A stretch of 64,000 bases of DNA from Streptomyces xiamenensis (GTDB lineage Bacteria > Actinomycetota > Actinomycetes > Streptomycetales > Streptomycetaceae): positions 1,860,001 to 1,924,000 of the forward strand of contig NZ_CP009922.3 in the NCBI RefSeq assembly GCF_000993785.3. The letters are read 5' to 3'. The notes beneath the pieces are model-generated. The model ran no database searches and had not been told where the DNA came from. It saw only the letters and a list, made by a program, of their open reading frames with translations. A program made the translations under genes and the position numbers. Numbering within the stretch: the stretch's first letter is position 1; the number at the start of each line of letters is the position of its first letter. Shown piece after piece: positions 1-8,611 of this stretch.

Positions 1-106
1 GCGTCCGGGACGGATTCTTGACGCAACGGGAAAGTGGGTAGTCCGCCGATATACGGGTGGGCATGCTGGTGACACCGACAGCGCAGAATGAAAGGGAGTT
101 GGTGTC

Positions 107-241
107 ATGAGCGGTAAGCACGGTGACGGCAAGGGCGGTTCCGAGGGGGATCAGCAGCAGTCGCCCCGGGAATCGGACGGGCAGTGGAAGCGCCCCGTTC
201 CGCCCGCCGGGCCGCAGCAGCCCGGAGGCGGCAAGAAGTGA
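107..241 (+). CDS. 44-aa hydrophilic peptide coupled to a methyltransferase
   Basis: This short gene is too small for routine calling but has a good GGGAG ribosome binding site about 9 nt before its ATG. It encodes 44 residues rich in Gly, Lys, Gln and Pro, beginning MSGKHGDGKGG and ending QQPGGGKK, with no signal peptide, Cys or membrane segment. Its TGA overlaps the GTG start of the methyltransferase behind it (GTGA), so the two are translationally coupled. I do not recognise the family. PIMT-like methyltransferases of the kind encoded next are known partners of RiPP precursors, so a precursor or accessory role is possible, but the composition does not resemble a typical graspetide core and no ATP-grasp gene is adjacent within the window. 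Confidence 0.6.
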   Translation: MSGKHGDGKGGSEGDQQQSPRESDGQWKRPVPPAGPQQPGGGKK

Positions 242-1359
242 CGTACACCGAGGACGCGGAGTATCAGCGGCTCGTCCACCGGATGGGTGAGAGCGGTGAT
301 CTCGCGGCGGGCTGGCGGGGGGCGTTTCTGCGCACCCCGCGCGGCTCCTTCGTACCGGACACCATCTGGGCCGAGGACGGGCCCAGCGGATACCGGGCCG
401 TCCGTCAGCACGAACAGCCCCGGGAATGGTGGGCGCGGGTCAACTCCGACGCCGTCGTGGTGACCCAGCTCGACGACGGGAACCCGGGCGGGCCGGGGGT
501 GGCCACGAGTTCCGTCTCCATGCCCTCGCTCGTCGCCCGCATGCTCGGGCACCTGGACGCGCGGGCCGGTCACCGGGTGTTGGAGGTGGGCACCGGGTCC
601 GGCTGGTCCACCGCGCTGCTCTGCGCCCGCGTCGGGGACGGGCGGGTCACCTCCGTGGAGATCGACGGTGCCGTCGCGCACCGTGCCGCCCTCGCGCTCG
701 ATCGTGTCGGGCTCCGGCCCCGGCTGCTGGTCGGGGACGGAGAACTCGGCAGCGCCGAGCACGCGCCGTACGACCGGATCGCCTCCACCGCCGCCGTCGC
801 CCGGGTGCCCTACGCCTGGGTCGCCCAGTGCCGGCCCGGGGCGCTGATCGTGACGCCGTGGGGGACGCCGCTGTGCAACGCGGGGTTGCTCAGGCTCCGC
901 GTCGCGGACGACGGCACCGCAGAGGGGCGGTTCGTGGACAGCGTGCACTTCATGTGGGTGCGGGGGCAGCGCCCTCCTCCCGCCAGTACCAGCACCGGCA
1001 CCGGCACCAGCGGCGAGGAACGCGGCTCGGTGACCACCGTGCGTCCCCAGCACGTGCTCGATTCCGTGCACGCCGCCTTCGCCGTCGGGCTGCGGGTACC
1101 CGGGGTGCGGTACCGCGAGGAGTGGAACAGCTCGGACCCGCAGGGGACCTGGCGGCTGGTGCTGTGGGACGAGGGAGGGTCCCGCGCCCTGGTCAGCGTC
1201 GACGGAGCGGTCCGGCAGCGTGGGGCGCGCGACCTCTGGGACGAGGTCGCGGCTGCCCGGCAGTGGTGGGACGGGGCCGGACGGCCCCCGCTGACCGCGT
1301 TCCGGGTGCGGGTCGGACCGGAAGGGCAGCAGGTTCTGCTGGGCCCGGCGTCGCCGTAG
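238..1359 (+). CDS. PIMT-like SAM-dependent methyltransferase
   Basis: A 373-aa protein of the protein-L-isoaspartate O-methyltransferase superfamily. The N-terminal part (GDLAAGWRGAFLRTPRGSFV) matches the PIMT entry region, followed by VVTQLDDG and SSVSMPSLVARML. The SAM-binding motif VLEVGTGSGWSTALL lies near residues 133-147, and the acidic motif SVEID follows. The C-terminal 120 residues extend beyond the catalytic fold, as in the methyltransferases of ATP-grasp (graspetide-type) or FxLD RiPP systems. The GTG at 238 is preferred because it overlaps the stop of the upstream peptide gene; ATG 184 would lie inside that gene. Housekeeping PIMT is shorter, so a peptide-tailoring or specialised protein methyltransferase is more likely than general repair. 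The substrate is unknown. Confidence 0.85.
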   Translation: MTYTEDAEYQRLVHRMGESGDLAAGWRGAFLRTPRGSFVPDTIWAEDGPSGYRAVRQHEQPREWWARVNSDAVVVTQLDDGNPGGPGVATSSVSMPSLVARMLGHLDARAGHRVLEVGTGSGWSTALLCARVGDGRVTSVEIDGAVAHRAALALDRVGLRPRLLVGDGELGSAEHAPYDRIASTAAVARVPYAWVAQCRPGALIVTPWGTPLCNAGLLRLRVADDGTAEGRFVDSVHFMWVRGQRPPPASTSTGTGTSGEERGSVTTVRPQHVLDSVHAAFAVGLRVPGVRYREEWNSSDPQGTWRLVLWDEGGSRALVSVDGAVRQRGARDLWDEVAAARQWWDGAGRPPLTAFRVRVGPEGQQVLLGPASP

Positions 1360-1387
1360 AGCGGGCGGGGGCGCAGAGGGGCCACGT

Positions 1388-1412
1388 CCGGGCCGCCGGG
1401 CGGCGGACCCGG
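1388..1412. terminator. Bidirectional hairpin between convergent genes
   Basis: CCGGGCCGCC pairs with GGCGGACCCGG around a GGGC loop, with a single bulged A. It lies between the convergent methyltransferase and ABC ATPase genes. There is no clear T-tract, which is usual for Streptomyces terminators. Confidence 0.5.
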
Positions 1413-1434
1413 CCCCCGCCGGGCTACCGCCCGT

Positions 1435-2507
1435 TCACATGAGTTCGCCGTCGCGGTAGACCAGGACGCGTTCGGGGCGCGGCAGCGCGTACCCCCGTTC
1501 GCCCACCGTCACCGGAAGGTCCTCCGGGACGGTCACCTGGAGCGAGGCGCCGGCCTCCTCGGAGTCCAGGGTGAGGAGCTGGGTGCTGCCCAGGTTCTCG
1601 ATCACCGTGACCCGGCCGGGCAGCGACCCGGGAGCGTGGTGCGTGGTGTAGCGCAGGTACTCGGGGCGGATGCCGTACACCACCTCGGCACCGTCCGGCA
1701 GGGGGCGGGCCCCCTCCCCCATCGGCCCCGGCAGCAGGACCCCGGCGACGCTCACCCACGTGCCGCGCACCGTGCCGGGCAGCAGATTCATCGGGGTGGA
1801 GCCGATGAACGAGGCCACGAAGGTGTTGGCCGGACGGCGGAAGATCTCGGTGGGGGTGCCGAGTTGACGGATCCGGCCGTGTTCGAGCACCGCGATCCGG
1901 TCGGCCAGGGCCAGCGCCTCCGCCTGGTCGTGGGTGACGAAGACGGTGGTGACGCCCAGTTCGCGCTGGAGCCGCTTGAGGAAGGTACGGGCCTCCAGGC
2001 GCAGCCGCGCGTCCAGGTTCGACAGCGGTTCGTCGAACAGGAACACGCTGGGTCGCACCGCCATCGCCCGTGCCAGCGCCACCCGTTGCTGCTGCCCGCC
2101 GGACAACTGCCCGGGGCGGCGGGCGAGGTAGTCCAGCAGTTCCAGTTCGCCCGCGACCTCGGCCGCCTTCGCCGCGCGTTCGGGCCCCGGCACCTTCCTG
2201 ATCCGCAGCGGGTAGCCGATGTTGTCGCGCACGGTCATGTGCGGGAAGAGCGCGTAGTCCTGGAAGACCATGGCCACGTCCCGCTTTCCCGGGGCAGCGC
2301 GGTGACGTCCCGCTCGCCGATCGCCACCGTGCCGCCGGTGGCGGCCTCCAGGCCGGCGATGGTCCGCAGCAGTGTCGTCTTGCCGCATCCCGAGGGGCCC
2401 AGCAGTGCGAAGAACTCCCCGTCCGGCACCACGAGATCCAGGGCGTCCAGGGCGGTGACGTCCCCGGGGTAGACCTTGGTCAGCCCGGTCAGTGAGATGG
2501 CCGCCAT
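1435..2507 (-). pseudogene. Sugar ABC transporter ATP-binding protein, frameshifted
   Basis: This is an MalK/UgpC-type CUT1 ATPase read in two frames. The first part (ATG at 2507) carries the Walker A motif [11 protein letters not shown] and runs to about residue 72 (ERDVTALP). Homology then continues in the other frame from [21 protein letters not shown], with the signature LSGGQQQRVALARA, Walker B VFLFDEPLSNLD and a C-terminal TOBE region ending in GELM. The break sits at the GGGG run at 2291-2294, where one extra base would restore ALPPGKRDV. The start overlaps the stop of the upstream permease gene. It may be a real mutation or a homopolymer sequencing error. If real, the transporter might be energised by the shared ATPase MsiK that Streptomyces uses for many CUT1 systems (inference). 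Confidence 0.75.
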
Positions 2508-3334
2508 CAGCTCTTGATCCCTCCGTGGAAGCGGAAGCCGTAGCGGGAGCTGACGAACAGGAACATCAGCACCACCGGCAGCGAGTACAGCAGCGAGAAG
2601 GTGGCGATCAGCCCGAGGTCAGGCTGCCCGCCCTCGGTGTAGAAGGTGTACATGACGACCGCCGCCGGGGATTTCTCCGGCGAGCGCAGCAGCAGGAACG
2701 GGATGAGGAAGTTCCCCCACACCTGGGCCACCGACCACACCCCGATGGTGGCCAGCCCGGGGCGCACCAGGGGCACCACCACGTGGCGGACGATCTGGAG
2801 CGGCGAGGCGCCGAAGACCCGCGCGGATTCCTCGTACGAGCGGGGCGTGCCGTCCATGAAGTCCTTGAGGATGAAGATGGCGCTGGGCAGCAGTCCGCCG
2901 CCCAGCACCAGGATCACGCCCAGCTGGGCGTCGATGAGCCGCAGTTCGTGGGCGAGGTTGAACAGCGGCACCATGGCGGCCGTGCCGGTCACGATGGAGG
3001 AGAGCAGGAGCAGGACGTACAGCAGCGCGTCGCGGCCCGGCAGCCGCACCCGGCTCAGGGCGTACGCGGCCAGCGCCGCGGTGACCACCACCAGGGTGCC
3101 GGTGCCGGCCGCCAGCAGCGCCGAGTTGCGCAGCGAGCGCAGCGCGCCCGGGTTGCCCAGCAGGTGCCGGAAGTTGTCGAGGGTGAAGGACGGCAGCGAG
3201 GCGGCGATGGTGGGGGTGCGGTCGAAGGGGGCGAACGCCAGCCACAGCAGGGGCAGGGAGAAGAACGCGAGCAGTACGGAGAGCGCGGTGTAGCGGGCGA
3301 GGGTCCGCAGGGTGCGGGTGACGGTCTCGTTCAC
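2507..3334 (-). CDS. Carbohydrate ABC transporter permease, MalG-like
   Basis: A 275-aa inner-membrane permease of the CUT1 family with about six membrane segments, beginning [19 protein letters not shown]. The cytoplasmic EAA loop is visible as [26 protein letters not shown]. The GTG start at 3334 overlaps the stop of the preceding permease (GTGA), and its own TGA overlaps the ATG of the ATPase gene, so the cassette is tightly coupled. The reading frame stays open far upstream, but those codons lie inside the other permease gene. Lying beside inositol catabolic genes and behind gntR, it probably takes up myo-inositol or a related cyclitol; substrate specificity is inferred from context only. 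Confidence 0.88.
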   Translation of the reverse strand: MNETVTRTLRTLARYTALSVLLAFFSLPLLWLAFAPFDRTPTIAASLPSFTLDNFRHLLGNPGALRSLRNSALLAAGTGTLVVVTAALAAYALSRVRLPGRDALLYVLLLLSSIVTGTAAMVPLFNLAHELRLIDAQLGVILVLGGGLLPSAIFILKDFMDGTPRSYEESARVFGASPLQIVRHVVVPLVRPGLATIGVWSVAQVWGNFLIPFLLLRSPEKSPAAVVMYTFYTEGGQPDLGLIATFSLLYSLPVVLMFLFVSSRYGFRFHGGIKS

Positions 3335-4233
3335 GCGGCGGGCTCCTTGCTCCGGGAGCGCAGCAGCCGGACGTACACCAGGGCGATGGCCAGGTTCGCC
3401 AGCAGCATGAGTACCGACAGGGCCGCCCCGTAGCCGAGTTCGCCGCCCTGGAGCGCGGTGCGGTAGAGCAGCACCGGCATGATCTCGGTGCGGTTGTCGG
3501 GGCCGCCGCCGGTGAGCAGGAACGGGGTGAAGTCGTTGAACGTCCACAGGCTGATGAGCAGCAGGTTGGTGAGGACGTGGCCCTTGATGCGGGGCAGGAC
3601 GACGTCCCGCAGTTGCTGCCAGGTGGACGCCCCGGCCAGCCGGGCGGTCTCCAGTTGCGAGGGCGGGACGTTCCCCAGGGCCGCCGCGTAGAGCATCATC
3701 GAGAAGGCGGTGCCGCGCCAGATGTTGAAGACGATGATGGACGCCATGGGGTGTTCGAGCAGCCAGGCGGTGCCGGGGGTGCCGAGCAGGGCGTTGAGGG
3801 TGCCGTCGTCGCGGTCCAGCAGGGCGATCCACAGGAACGCGACCACCGAGCTGGGCAGGATCCAGGCCAGCAGCACCAGCGCCTCGACCAGGCGCCGCAG
3901 CAGCCCGGTGCGGTTGCGCAGCAGCCAGGCGATGCCGAATCCCAGCAGTGCCTGGCCCAGGACGGCGGAGCCGACGACGAATTGCAGGGTGAGCCACAGG
4001 GAGTCGGTGAACCGGTCCTCGTTGAGGGCGCGTTCGAAGTTGTCCAGGCCGACGTTCTGCGGGTCGGCGGCGGACAGTCCGGTGAGCCGGTAGTCGGTGA
4101 CCCCCAGGTAGAGCGTCCACAGGGCGGGGAACAGCAGGAACGCGGTGATCAGCAGCAGCGCGGGGGCCGCGAAGGCGCCGGCCCGGCCCCGGCCGAGGCC
4201 GGCGGCGTCACCGCCCGGCGACGTGCTCGGCAC
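3331..4233 (-). CDS. Carbohydrate ABC transporter permease, MalF-like
   Basis: A 300-aa CUT1 permease. A short cytoplasmic N-terminus precedes the first membrane helix AAPALLLITAFLLFPALWTLY, and about five more helices follow. The EAA motif is visible as LETARLAGASTWQQLRDVVLPRIKG (split here: LETARLAGAS then TWQQLRDVVLPRIKG). Its start overlaps the 3' end of the binding-protein gene by 26 bp, and its stop overlaps the start of the second permease, so all four transporter genes form one transcription unit. It should pair with the MalG-like protein as the membrane channel. Confidence 0.88.
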   Translation of the reverse strand: MPSTSPGGDAAGLGRGRAGAFAAPALLLITAFLLFPALWTLYLGVTDYRLTGLSAADPQNVGLDNFERALNEDRFTDSLWLTLQFVVGSAVLGQALLGFGIAWLLRNRTGLLRRLVEALVLLAWILPSSVVAFLWIALLDRDDGTLNALLGTPGTAWLLEHPMASIIVFNIWRGTAFSMMLYAAALGNVPPSQLETARLAGASTWQQLRDVVLPRIKGHVLTNLLLISLWTFNDFTPFLLTGGGPDNRTEIMPVLLYRTALQGGELGYGAALSVLMLLANLAIALVYVRLLRSRSKEPAA

Positions 4234-5578
4234 CGCCGACGACCCCCGTGAGTGCGTCCTGGTACGTCTGGGCCGCGGCTGCCGGGTCGCCGCCGGAGAT
4301 CACCTCGGCGGTGGCCTCCTGCAACAGCAGCGACACCTGCGGGTAGGCGGCCAGCGGCGGGCGGTAGAAGGTGTACGGCAGGACCTCGCCGGCCACGAAG
4401 GACAGCATCGGATCGCCGGCCAGTACCGTCTCGTTGACGTCGGTGCGGGCGGTGATGCGGGCGTCCTGGCCGCTCATGGCGGCCTGGAGGGCCTCGGCCG
4501 AGTTCATGAACGCCAGCAGTTCGAAGGCGAGATCGGGATCCTCGCCGGCGGGATTGAGGACGCGGACGCTGCCGCCCGACATGCTGACGAAGTCCTGTCC
4601 GCCGGCCCCGGCACCCGGGGTGACGGCCGGGATCTTGGCGTAGCCGACGGCGGTGTCCCGCTCGGCCATCGGCGCCGTGCCGCTGTCCGGGTCCAGCACG
4701 CCGCGCCACAGGTAGTCGCCCTCGGCGAGGATGCCGACGCGGCCCTCGGCGAACCGCTGGAAGGACTTGTCGCGGCCCTGCGCCTCCTGCTGGAGCAGCG
4801 GGTCGCCCAGGCCGCCGCCGTACACCTCCTCGTACAGGCCGAGTACCTGGTCGAGCGCGGGTCCCGCACCCGTCCAGGTGCCGTCCTCGTGGATCTGCGC
4901 CCCGGCGCCGGCCAGCAGCGGCAGCACGCCCTGCATGGTGGTCGCCTCGCCCATGGCGGTGCCGCCGTTGAGCTGGATGGGGATCACGCCGTCCAGGTCG
5001 CTCAGTGCCTGCCCGGCGTCGAGGATCTCCGCCCACGAGGTGGGCTGCCACGTGGTGGGCAGCCCGGCCTCGGCGAACAACTCCTTGTTGTAGTAGAGGA
5101 CCCGGCCGTCGGTGCCCCAGGGGATGCCGTACAGCTCGTCCTCGAAGCCGGCGAGTTGCCGTACCGCCTCGGGGATCTGGGCCCAGCCGTCCCACTCCAG
5201 CTGTCCGGCGGTCAGCGGCTCGATGTAGCCGGCCTGCGCGAACTCACCGACCCAGATGCCGTCCAGGGTGATGATGTCGGGGCCCGCCCCGGCCTGGAGG
5301 TCCAGGGCGGTCTTGGTCTTGTACTGCTCGTCGTCGACACCGCTGGGTTCGAAGGAGACCGACACCTCGACCCCGTTCGCCGCCTGGGCCTCCTCGAAGC
5401 GGGGGATCACCCACTCCTCGATCCACGCGGCCTCCTCGGCGTTCTTGCCGCCGGCCACCGCGTTGGCGCTGATGGTGAGGTGCGCCGAACCGTCCCCCGC
5501 CCCGCCGCCCGATCCTCCGCAGCCGGTCAGCAGCAGTCCCAGGACCACCGCCCCGCCCGCGTACGACACCGCCCGCAT
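4208..5578 (-). CDS. Sugar ABC transporter substrate-binding lipoprotein
   Basis: A 456-aa extracellular solute-binding protein (family 1, CUT1 type). The N-terminus MRAVSYAGGAVVLGLLLTGC has a clear lipobox with the lipidated Cys at position 20, followed by a Gly/Ser linker. The mature part has the typical features PDIITLDGIWVGEFAQAGYI, YGIPWGTDGRVLYYNKELF and LAFELLAFMNSAEAL. It delivers substrate to the two permeases encoded next. It lies 79 bp after gntR and probably shares that gene's promoter. A cyclitol ligand is likely from the iol neighbourhood, although the sequence alone does not fix it. Confidence 0.9.
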   Translation of the reverse strand: MRAVSYAGGAVVLGLLLTGCGGSGGGAGDGSAHLTISANAVAGGKNAEEAAWIEEWVIPRFEEAQAANGVEVSVSFEPSGVDDEQYKTKTALDLQAGAGPDIITLDGIWVGEFAQAGYIEPLTAGQLEWDGWAQIPEAVRQLAGFEDELYGIPWGTDGRVLYYNKELFAEAGLPTTWQPTSWAEILDAGQALSDLDGVIPIQLNGGTAMGEATTMQGVLPLLAGAGAQIHEDGTWTGAGPALDQVLGLYEEVYGGGLGDPLLQQEAQGRDKSFQRFAEGRVGILAEGDYLWRGVLDPDSGTAPMAERDTAVGYAKIPAVTPGAGAGGQDFVSMSGGSVRVLNPAGEDPDLAFELLAFMNSAEALQAAMSGQDARITARTDVNETVLAGDPMLSFVAGEVLPYTFYRPPLAAYPQVSLLLQEATAEVISGGDPAAAAQTYQDALTGVVGGAEHVAGR

Positions 5579-5657
5579 CGCCCTCAGCCCCTCTCCGCTG
5601 CGAGACGCCTGATGAGGGAGGAGTACCCGAGGAACGGATCACCGTAAAGGGCTGCCG

Positions 5658-6398
5658 TCAGGGGCGGATGAGGAGTTGCAGCTCAAACGTGTAGCGCGAG
5701 GCACGGTAGAGGTGCGCGCCGTACTCGACCGCCCGCCCCGTGTCGTCGAAGGCGGTGCGCTGCATGGTGAGCAGCGGGGCGCCCGGCTCCTCCTCCAGGA
5801 TCGCCGCCTCGGCCGCGGTGGCCGCTCTGGCGCCGATGGACTGCCGGGCGCTGTGCAGGGTGGTGCCCGCGCCGCGCATCAGCCGGTACAGGCCGGTGGC
5901 CTCCAACTCGTCCTTGGTGAGCGGCATCAGGTCGAGCGGCAGGTAGTTGCGCAGCCGGGCGATGGGGTCGGCGCCGTGGGTGAGGCGGAGCCGCTCCACG
6001 CGCCGTACGGGGGCGCCCTCGGCGATGCCGAGCGCCGCGGCGACCTCCGCGGGTGCCTCGGTGTCCTCGATGGCCAGCACCCGGGTGGCGGGCCGCTGGC
6101 CCGCCGTCTCCAGGTCGTCGTAGAGGCTGCTCAGTTCGAGGGGGCGCCGGATCTGGCTGTGCACCACCTGGGTGCCGACGCCGCGGCGGCGCACCAGCAG
6201 GCCCTTGTCGACCAGGACCTGGATGGCCTGCCGGACGGTGGGGCGGGAGAGCCCGAGCCGTCCGGCCAGCTCGATCTCGTTGCCCAGGAGGGTGCCGGGC
6301 AGCAGTTCGCCGCGTTCGATGGCGGCTTCCAGTTGCTGGGACAGCTGGAAGTACAGCGGTACCGGACTGCTGCGGTCGATGCGGAACGCCAGGTCCAC
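5658..6398 (-). CDS. GntR/HutC-family transcriptional regulator
   Basis: A 246-aa repressor-type protein. Residues about 1-75 form the GntR winged helix (PLYFQLSQQLEAAIERGELL, GLSRPTVRQAIQVLVDKGLL, RRRGVGTQVV), and residues about 95-240 form a UTRA ligand-binding domain (ending EYGAHLYRASRYTFELQLL). It is the first gene of the leftward regulator-transporter unit and lies directly behind iolG. A 14-bp site 38-51 bp upstream of its start recurs at the iolC promoter, so it probably represses both arms of the inositol locus and is released by an inositol pathway intermediate (inference). Confidence 0.92.
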   Translation of the reverse strand: MDLAFRIDRSSPVPLYFQLSQQLEAAIERGELLPGTLLGNEIELAGRLGLSRPTVRQAIQVLVDKGLLVRRRGVGTQVVHSQIRRPLELSSLYDDLETAGQRPATRVLAIEDTEAPAEVAAALGIAEGAPVRRVERLRLTHGADPIARLRNYLPLDLMPLTKDELEATGLYRLMRGAGTTLHSARQSIGARAATAAEAAILEEEPGAPLLTMQRTAFDDTGRAVEYGAHLYRASRYTFELQLLIRP

Positions 6399-6432
6399 CC
6401 GGGGTCACCCTCTCCTGAACACCGTGCTCCGA

Positions 6433-7479
6433 TCAGTTTGTCCTGACATACGATACTGGGCTGTAGAAGGCGGGCCGTTCGATCATCTCGACCTCCGTGC
6501 GCTGCCCGCTGCGCTGCGCCGCCACCCCCGCCGCGCACCCGGCCGCCGCCGCGTACCCGTCCCAGGCGCTGGGCCCGGTCACCCGCCCGGCCCGGGTGGC
6601 GTCCACCCACTCCCGCACCTGGTGGTCGTACGCGTCGGCGAACCGCCCGGTGAAGTCGTCCGCGATCTCCCCGCCCCACCGCCCCGCCGTGTTGGCGAGC
6701 AGCCCGTGCGCGTCGCCGATGCGGGCCGTGCCGTGTTCGCACACCGCCTCGGCCTGCACCTGGTAGCCGAAACCGCAGTTGACGAAGATCTCCACATCCA
6801 CGAGCGCGCCGCCGCTCGTCTCGAAGATGATCAGCTGCGGATCGCCGAGCCCTTCGGGGGCGGCGGCCGAGGGCGTGGGCCGCAGCACCGTCACGGCCGT
6901 CAGCTCCTGCTCCAGCAGCCAGCGCGCCGCGTCCATCTCGTGCACCACCGAGTCGTTGATGAGCATCTCGGTGGTGAACAGCGGGTGCGAGACGGTGTTG
7001 CGGTGCCGGCAGTGCAGCATCAGGGGCCGCCCGTGCGCGCCGCTCGCCAGCAGCCCCTTGAGTTCGCGGTACTCGCGGTCGAACCGCCGCATGAAGCCCA
7101 CCTGGATGCGCCGGTGGCCCAGCGCCTCCTCGGCGGCCATCACCCGCAGCGCGCCCTGCGGGTCGGGGGTGAGCGGCTTCTCGCACAGCACCGGCAGATC
7201 CCGCTCCAGCGCGGCGAGCAGTTGCTCCTCGTGCGCGGCCCCGGGCGAGGCGATGAGGACGGCGCCGACCCCGGGCGCGTCCATCGCGGCGGCCGGATCG
7301 GTGTGCGCGGCGCAGTGCGGCCCGACCGTACCCGCGACCTCCTTGGCCCGGACCTCGTCCACATCGGCGACGGCGGCGACATGGGCTCCGCTGATGAGCC
7401 GTTCGATGCGCCGTACATGGTCGGCGCCCATCCGCCCGGTGCCGAGGACGGCGACGCCAAGCGAGTTCTCTGTGTTCAC
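6433..7479 (-). CDS. iolG: Inositol 2-dehydrogenase (Gfo/Idh/MocA family)
   Basis: A 348-aa NAD-dependent dehydrogenase that would oxidise myo-inositol to scyllo-inosose, the first catabolic step. The Rossmann motif [18 protein letters not shown] starts near residue 9, the family motif CEKPLT is near residue 95, and the catalytic region [15 protein letters not shown] contains the conserved Asp and His. GTG at 7479 is chosen because it directly precedes the Rossmann fold; the frame is open further upstream but enters the TIM-barrel gene. It follows that gene by 32 bp and is probably co-transcribed with it. Confidence 0.92.
   Translation of the reverse strand: MNTENSLGVAVLGTGRMGADHVRRIERLISGAHVAAVADVDEVRAKEVAGTVGPHCAAHTDPAAAMDAPGVGAVLIASPGAAHEEQLLAALERDLPVLCEKPLTPDPQGALRVMAAEEALGHRRIQVGFMRRFDREYRELKGLLASGAHGRPLMLHCRHRNTVSHPLFTTEMLINDSVVHEMDAARWLLEQELTAVTVLRPTPSAAAPEGLGDPQLIIFETSGGALVDVEIFVNCGFGYQVQAEAVCEHGTARIGDAHGLLANTAGRWGGEIADDFTGRFADAYDHQVREWVDATRAGRVTGPSAWDGYAAAAGCAAGVAAQRSGQRTEVEMIERPAFYSPVSYVRTN
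6436..6449 (-). promoter_or_regulatory. Candidate GntR operator, copy 1
   Basis: On the minus strand this reads ATGTCAGGACAAAC, with the imperfect dyad TGTC-AG-GACA at its core. It lies 38-51 bp upstream of the gntR start and overlaps the last codons of iolG. It matches a second site at 8521-8534 at 12 of 14 positions. Autoregulation of gntR and the transporter genes is the simplest reading. Confidence 0.55.
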
Positions 7480-7511
7480 AACGAGCCTTTCGGTGCGGGT
7501 GCGTGCTGCCG

Positions 7512-8408
7512 CTACGCGCCGCAGGAGCGCAGGTAGCGGCGGGTGCGGGTGGCGATGGGGAGCGGGGCGTCGGGCGGGCAGGGGTACATGTCCTGCTCGA
7601 CGATGGCGAACAGGTCCACGCCCAGGCCCTGGGCGGCGGCCAGCACCGGCGGCAGATCGGGCAGGCCGTGCGGCGGTTCGCACATGACTCCGCTGGCCAC
7701 CGCCGGGCCGAACGGGGTGCCCTGCGCCCGGACGTCGGCCAGGATCGCCGGGTCCACCTGCTTGAGGTGCAGATAGCCGATCCGCTCCCCGTAGGTCTTG
7801 ATCAGCCGGACGCTGTCGCCGCCGCAGTACGCGTAGTGCCCGGTGTCCAGGCACAGGCTGACGGCGTCCGGGTCGGTGGCGTCCAGGAAGCGGGTGACGT
7901 CCCGCTCGGTGGCCAGGTGGGTGTCGGCATGCGGGTGGACGACGATGGTCAGCCCGTACCGCTCGCGCACCTCACGCCCCAGCCGCTCCATGCCGGCGGT
8001 CAGCTCGCGGAACTGAGTGGGGCTCAGGTGTTCGGGGTCGGTCTGTTCGCCGGTGACCGAGTCGCGCCAGAACTCGGGGATCACCACCAGATGGGCGGCG
8101 CCCATCGCCGAGGTGAGCGCGGCGACCCGGGACACGTGCTCCCAGGTGGCGTCCCACACGGCCGGGCCGCGGTGCAGCGCGGTGAAGACGGTGCCGGCCG
8201 AGACGGTCAGCCGACGGCGGGTCAGTTCGTCGCCCAGCAGGGCCGGATCGGTGGGCAGATAGCCGTACGGGCCCAGCTCGATCCACTGGTAGCCCGCCTC
8301 GGACACCTCGTCGAGAAAGCGCTGCCAGGGGGTCTGCTGCGGGTCTTCGGGGAACCACACGCCCCAGGAATCGGGGGCTGATCCGATCCGGATGCGGTCG
8401 AGGTCCAT
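7512..8408 (-). CDS. Sugar phosphate isomerase/epimerase-type TIM barrel (IolE/IolI-like)
   Basis: A 298-aa AP-endonuclease-2 type TIM barrel. Its motifs include [48 protein letters not shown] and [13 protein letters not shown], which supply the His, Asp and Glu metal ligands of the family. Size and neighbours fit inosose dehydratase (IolE, scyllo-inosose to diketo-inositol) or inosose isomerase (IolI/IolH); I cannot separate these by eye. No other IolE candidate lies in the window, so IolE is slightly favoured. It is the first gene of the leftward iol arm, and its start faces the iolC promoter. Confidence 0.8.
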   Translation of the reverse strand: MDLDRIRIGSAPDSWGVWFPEDPQQTPWQRFLDEVSEAGYQWIELGPYGYLPTDPALLGDELTRRRLTVSAGTVFTALHRGPAVWDATWEHVSRVAALTSAMGAAHLVVIPEFWRDSVTGEQTDPEHLSPTQFRELTAGMERLGREVRERYGLTIVVHPHADTHLATERDVTRFLDATDPDAVSLCLDTGHYAYCGGDSVRLIKTYGERIGYLHLKQVDPAILADVRAQGTPFGPAVASGVMCEPPHGLPDLPPVLAAAQGLGVDLFAIVEQDMYPCPPDAPLPIATRTRRYLRSCGA

Positions 8409-8520
8409 GCGCTGGCCTGCCTTCCGTACGTCGTCCATGTCGTCGGGTCGTCCAGGTCGTCCGGGTGGTCGCGGCCCACACCGGTAACGACCGTACCTCT
8501 GAGGGAGTATGGATGTCATT

Positions 8521-8534
8521 ATGTAAAGACAAAC
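8521..8534 (+). promoter_or_regulatory. Candidate GntR operator, copy 2
   Basis: ATGTAAAGACAAAC lies in the 203-bp gap between the divergent iol arms, immediately upstream of a TTGACA -35 element. It matches the site upstream of gntR at 12 of 14 positions. Its position is suitable for controlling iolC and possibly the divergent TIM-barrel gene. Confidence 0.55.
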
Positions 8535-8536
8535 CA

Positions 8537-8565
8537 TTGACAGGTGCTCGCGCCCCGTCTACATC
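8537..8565 (+). promoter_or_regulatory. Sigma-70 type promoter for the iolC operon
   Basis: A perfect -35 TTGACA (8537-8542) is followed after 17 bp by TACATC (8560-8565), a plausible -10. Transcription would start near 8572, giving a leader of about 40 nt with the ribosome site AAGGAG at 8597-8602. Confidence 0.55.
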
Positions 8566-8611
8566 TGGGAGGCGATCAGCGTGTCAGGGCAACCGGAAGG
8601 AGCAGTTCCGC

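Noticed and set aside
1..106. Promoter TTGACG at 18-23 with TATACG at 50-55
   Set aside because: The spacer of 26 bp is too long for a normal sigma-70 promoter; no better pair was seen.
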